Source: Comamonas kerstersii
GTDB lineage: Bacteria; Pseudomonadota; Gammaproteobacteria; Burkholderiales; Burkholderiaceae_C
Direction of reading: 5' to 3'
Assembly (NCBI RefSeq): GCF_008801935.1
Contig: NZ_VZOT01000005.1
Coordinates: 186,001-250,000, forward strand
DNA length: 64,000 bases
Made by a program: the position numbers and the translations under genes. Shown here one piece after another: positions 63,516 through 64,000 of the stretch. The notes below the pieces were generated by a model, which was not told where the DNA came from, ran no database searches, and saw only the letters and a program-made list of their open reading frames with translations. Every line of letters begins with the position of its first letter. Position 1 is the first letter of the stretch.

Positions 63516-64000
63516 GCCTGGGCTGCCAGCGCCTGGGCAAGGATCCAGGCAGGGTCTATGAGCCGGGCGCCTTGCGCCTGCGGCGCCTGTGGCAGGGCCA
63601 GTGGAATTTCCGTGCATGCCATGAGCACAGGGATATCAGTGCCGTGGCGGCTTTGCATGTCCTGTAGCACCTGCCCAAAGCATTGCATGGCCAGAGCGGT
63701 ATCACCGCGCTTGACGCCGTCATAGATACCTTGCATGAGCAGGGTAATGCCCGCTGCATCAGGCTGCAGCGCTTTGATGCCGTGGCAGAGCAGTGCGGCG
63801 TCGTACAGCCCCGTCTGGTAGGTGCCTGCGGTGGCCAGCACGATGGCACATTGCATACCCTGCTGCTGCAGGTGCCGGGCCGTTTCTTCGGCAATGTGCA
63901 GGATGCGCAGCTGCGGAAACAGCGCCTGCAGCTGTGCATGCCAGACATGGGCGGTATTGCAGGCCACGGCCACGCTGCATACGCCCAGTGCCGCCAGTCG
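63497..64000 (-). CDS. Aspartate/glutamate racemase-family protein (5' end beyond window)
   Basis: The C-terminal 167 residues are present. Both catalytic cysteines of the family are visible: the first in ACNTAHVW and the second in MACTEIPLAL, with GTYQTGLYDAAL between. Racemases of this group interconvert L- and D-Asp or Glu without PLP; many relatives are uncharacterised. The N-terminal third is outside the window. Convergent, overlapping the thioesterase gene. Confidence 0.88.
   Translation of the reverse strand, partial: RLAALGVCSVAVACNTAHVWHAQLQALFPQLRILHIAEETARHLQQQGMQCAIVLATAGTYQTGLYDAALLCHGIKALQPDAAGITLLMQGIYDGVKRGDTALAMQCFGQVLQDMQSRHGTDIPVLMACTEIPLALPQAPQAQGARLIDPAWILAQALAAQAYTETV

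Noticed and set aside
1-64000. tRNA, rRNA, CRISPR arrays, insertion sequences and prophage genes
   Set aside because: None recognised by reading; no transposase, integrase, direct-repeat array or tRNA-like cloverleaf was seen.

Overview
The window looks like a chromosomal segment of a Comamonadaceae betaproteobacterium, most likely Comamonas or a close relative. The evidence is high-GC coding DNA, the mnmG-rsmG-parA-parB block with parS sites that sits near oriC in Burkholderiales, a Bug-type solute receptor, a stand-alone homocysteine-methyltransferase half of MetH, and a dispersed intergenic repeat family built around TAGCTGCnnGCGCTTG. No rRNA, tRNA, CRISPR array, insertion sequence or prophage gene was recognised. 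The genus is inferred from protein resemblance and gene order.

Layout. 1-3100: end of an unidentified gene, a CopZ-like copper chaperone, a chemoreceptor and a beta-class GST. 3300-9350: chromosome segregation block (mnmG, rsmG, parA, an RBBP9-type hydrolase, parB, a membrane-anchored methyltransferase). Two parS palindromes lie inside mnmG, one inside rsmG, and a weaker copy lies near position 420. 9360-14310: AraC regulator divergent from an Fsr-like MFS exporter, a hydratase/FAH-fold enzyme, and glutamate dehydrogenase.

14379-22224: a six-gene minus-strand cluster (CitE-like lyase, Bug receptor, MmgE/PrpD, CaiB/BaiF CoA-transferase, acyl-CoA dehydrogenase, MaoC/HTD2-like hydratase) with a divergent LysR gene. 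Its logic fits activation and cleavage of an itaconate/mesaconate/methylsuccinate-type C5 dicarboxylate to pyruvate and acetyl-CoA. 22244-24909: a Gln/Pro-rich protein and an FAD-linked 2-hydroxyacid dehydrogenase.

25295-38062: a histidine-utilisation (hut) regulon: an NMT1/TauA-type ABC transporter, hutC, hutH, hutU, hutD, hutI, a hisC-like aminotransferase, hutF, hutG and, translationally coupled to hutG, alkB. HutC-type operators (GTMTAKAC) lie before the transporter and before hutH. 38127-43735: MetH N-terminal module, PACE efflux protein with divergent LysR, a small protein with divergent LysR, a metallophosphoesterase and a universal stress protein.

43812-50409: RstAB/OmpR-type two-component system, AmpG-like permease, DMT exporter, glyoxalase-II-like hydrolase, an azurin pseudogene and a flavin reductase. 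50497-54606: minE, minD, minC and acetoacetyl-CoA synthetase. 54839-64000: UbiH/UbiM-type hydroxylase, uracil/xanthine permease, an acetyl-CoA hydrolase/CoA-transferase with a long structured leader, threonine deaminase, RecQ, a hotdog thioesterase and the C-terminal part of an Asp/Glu racemase-family protein.
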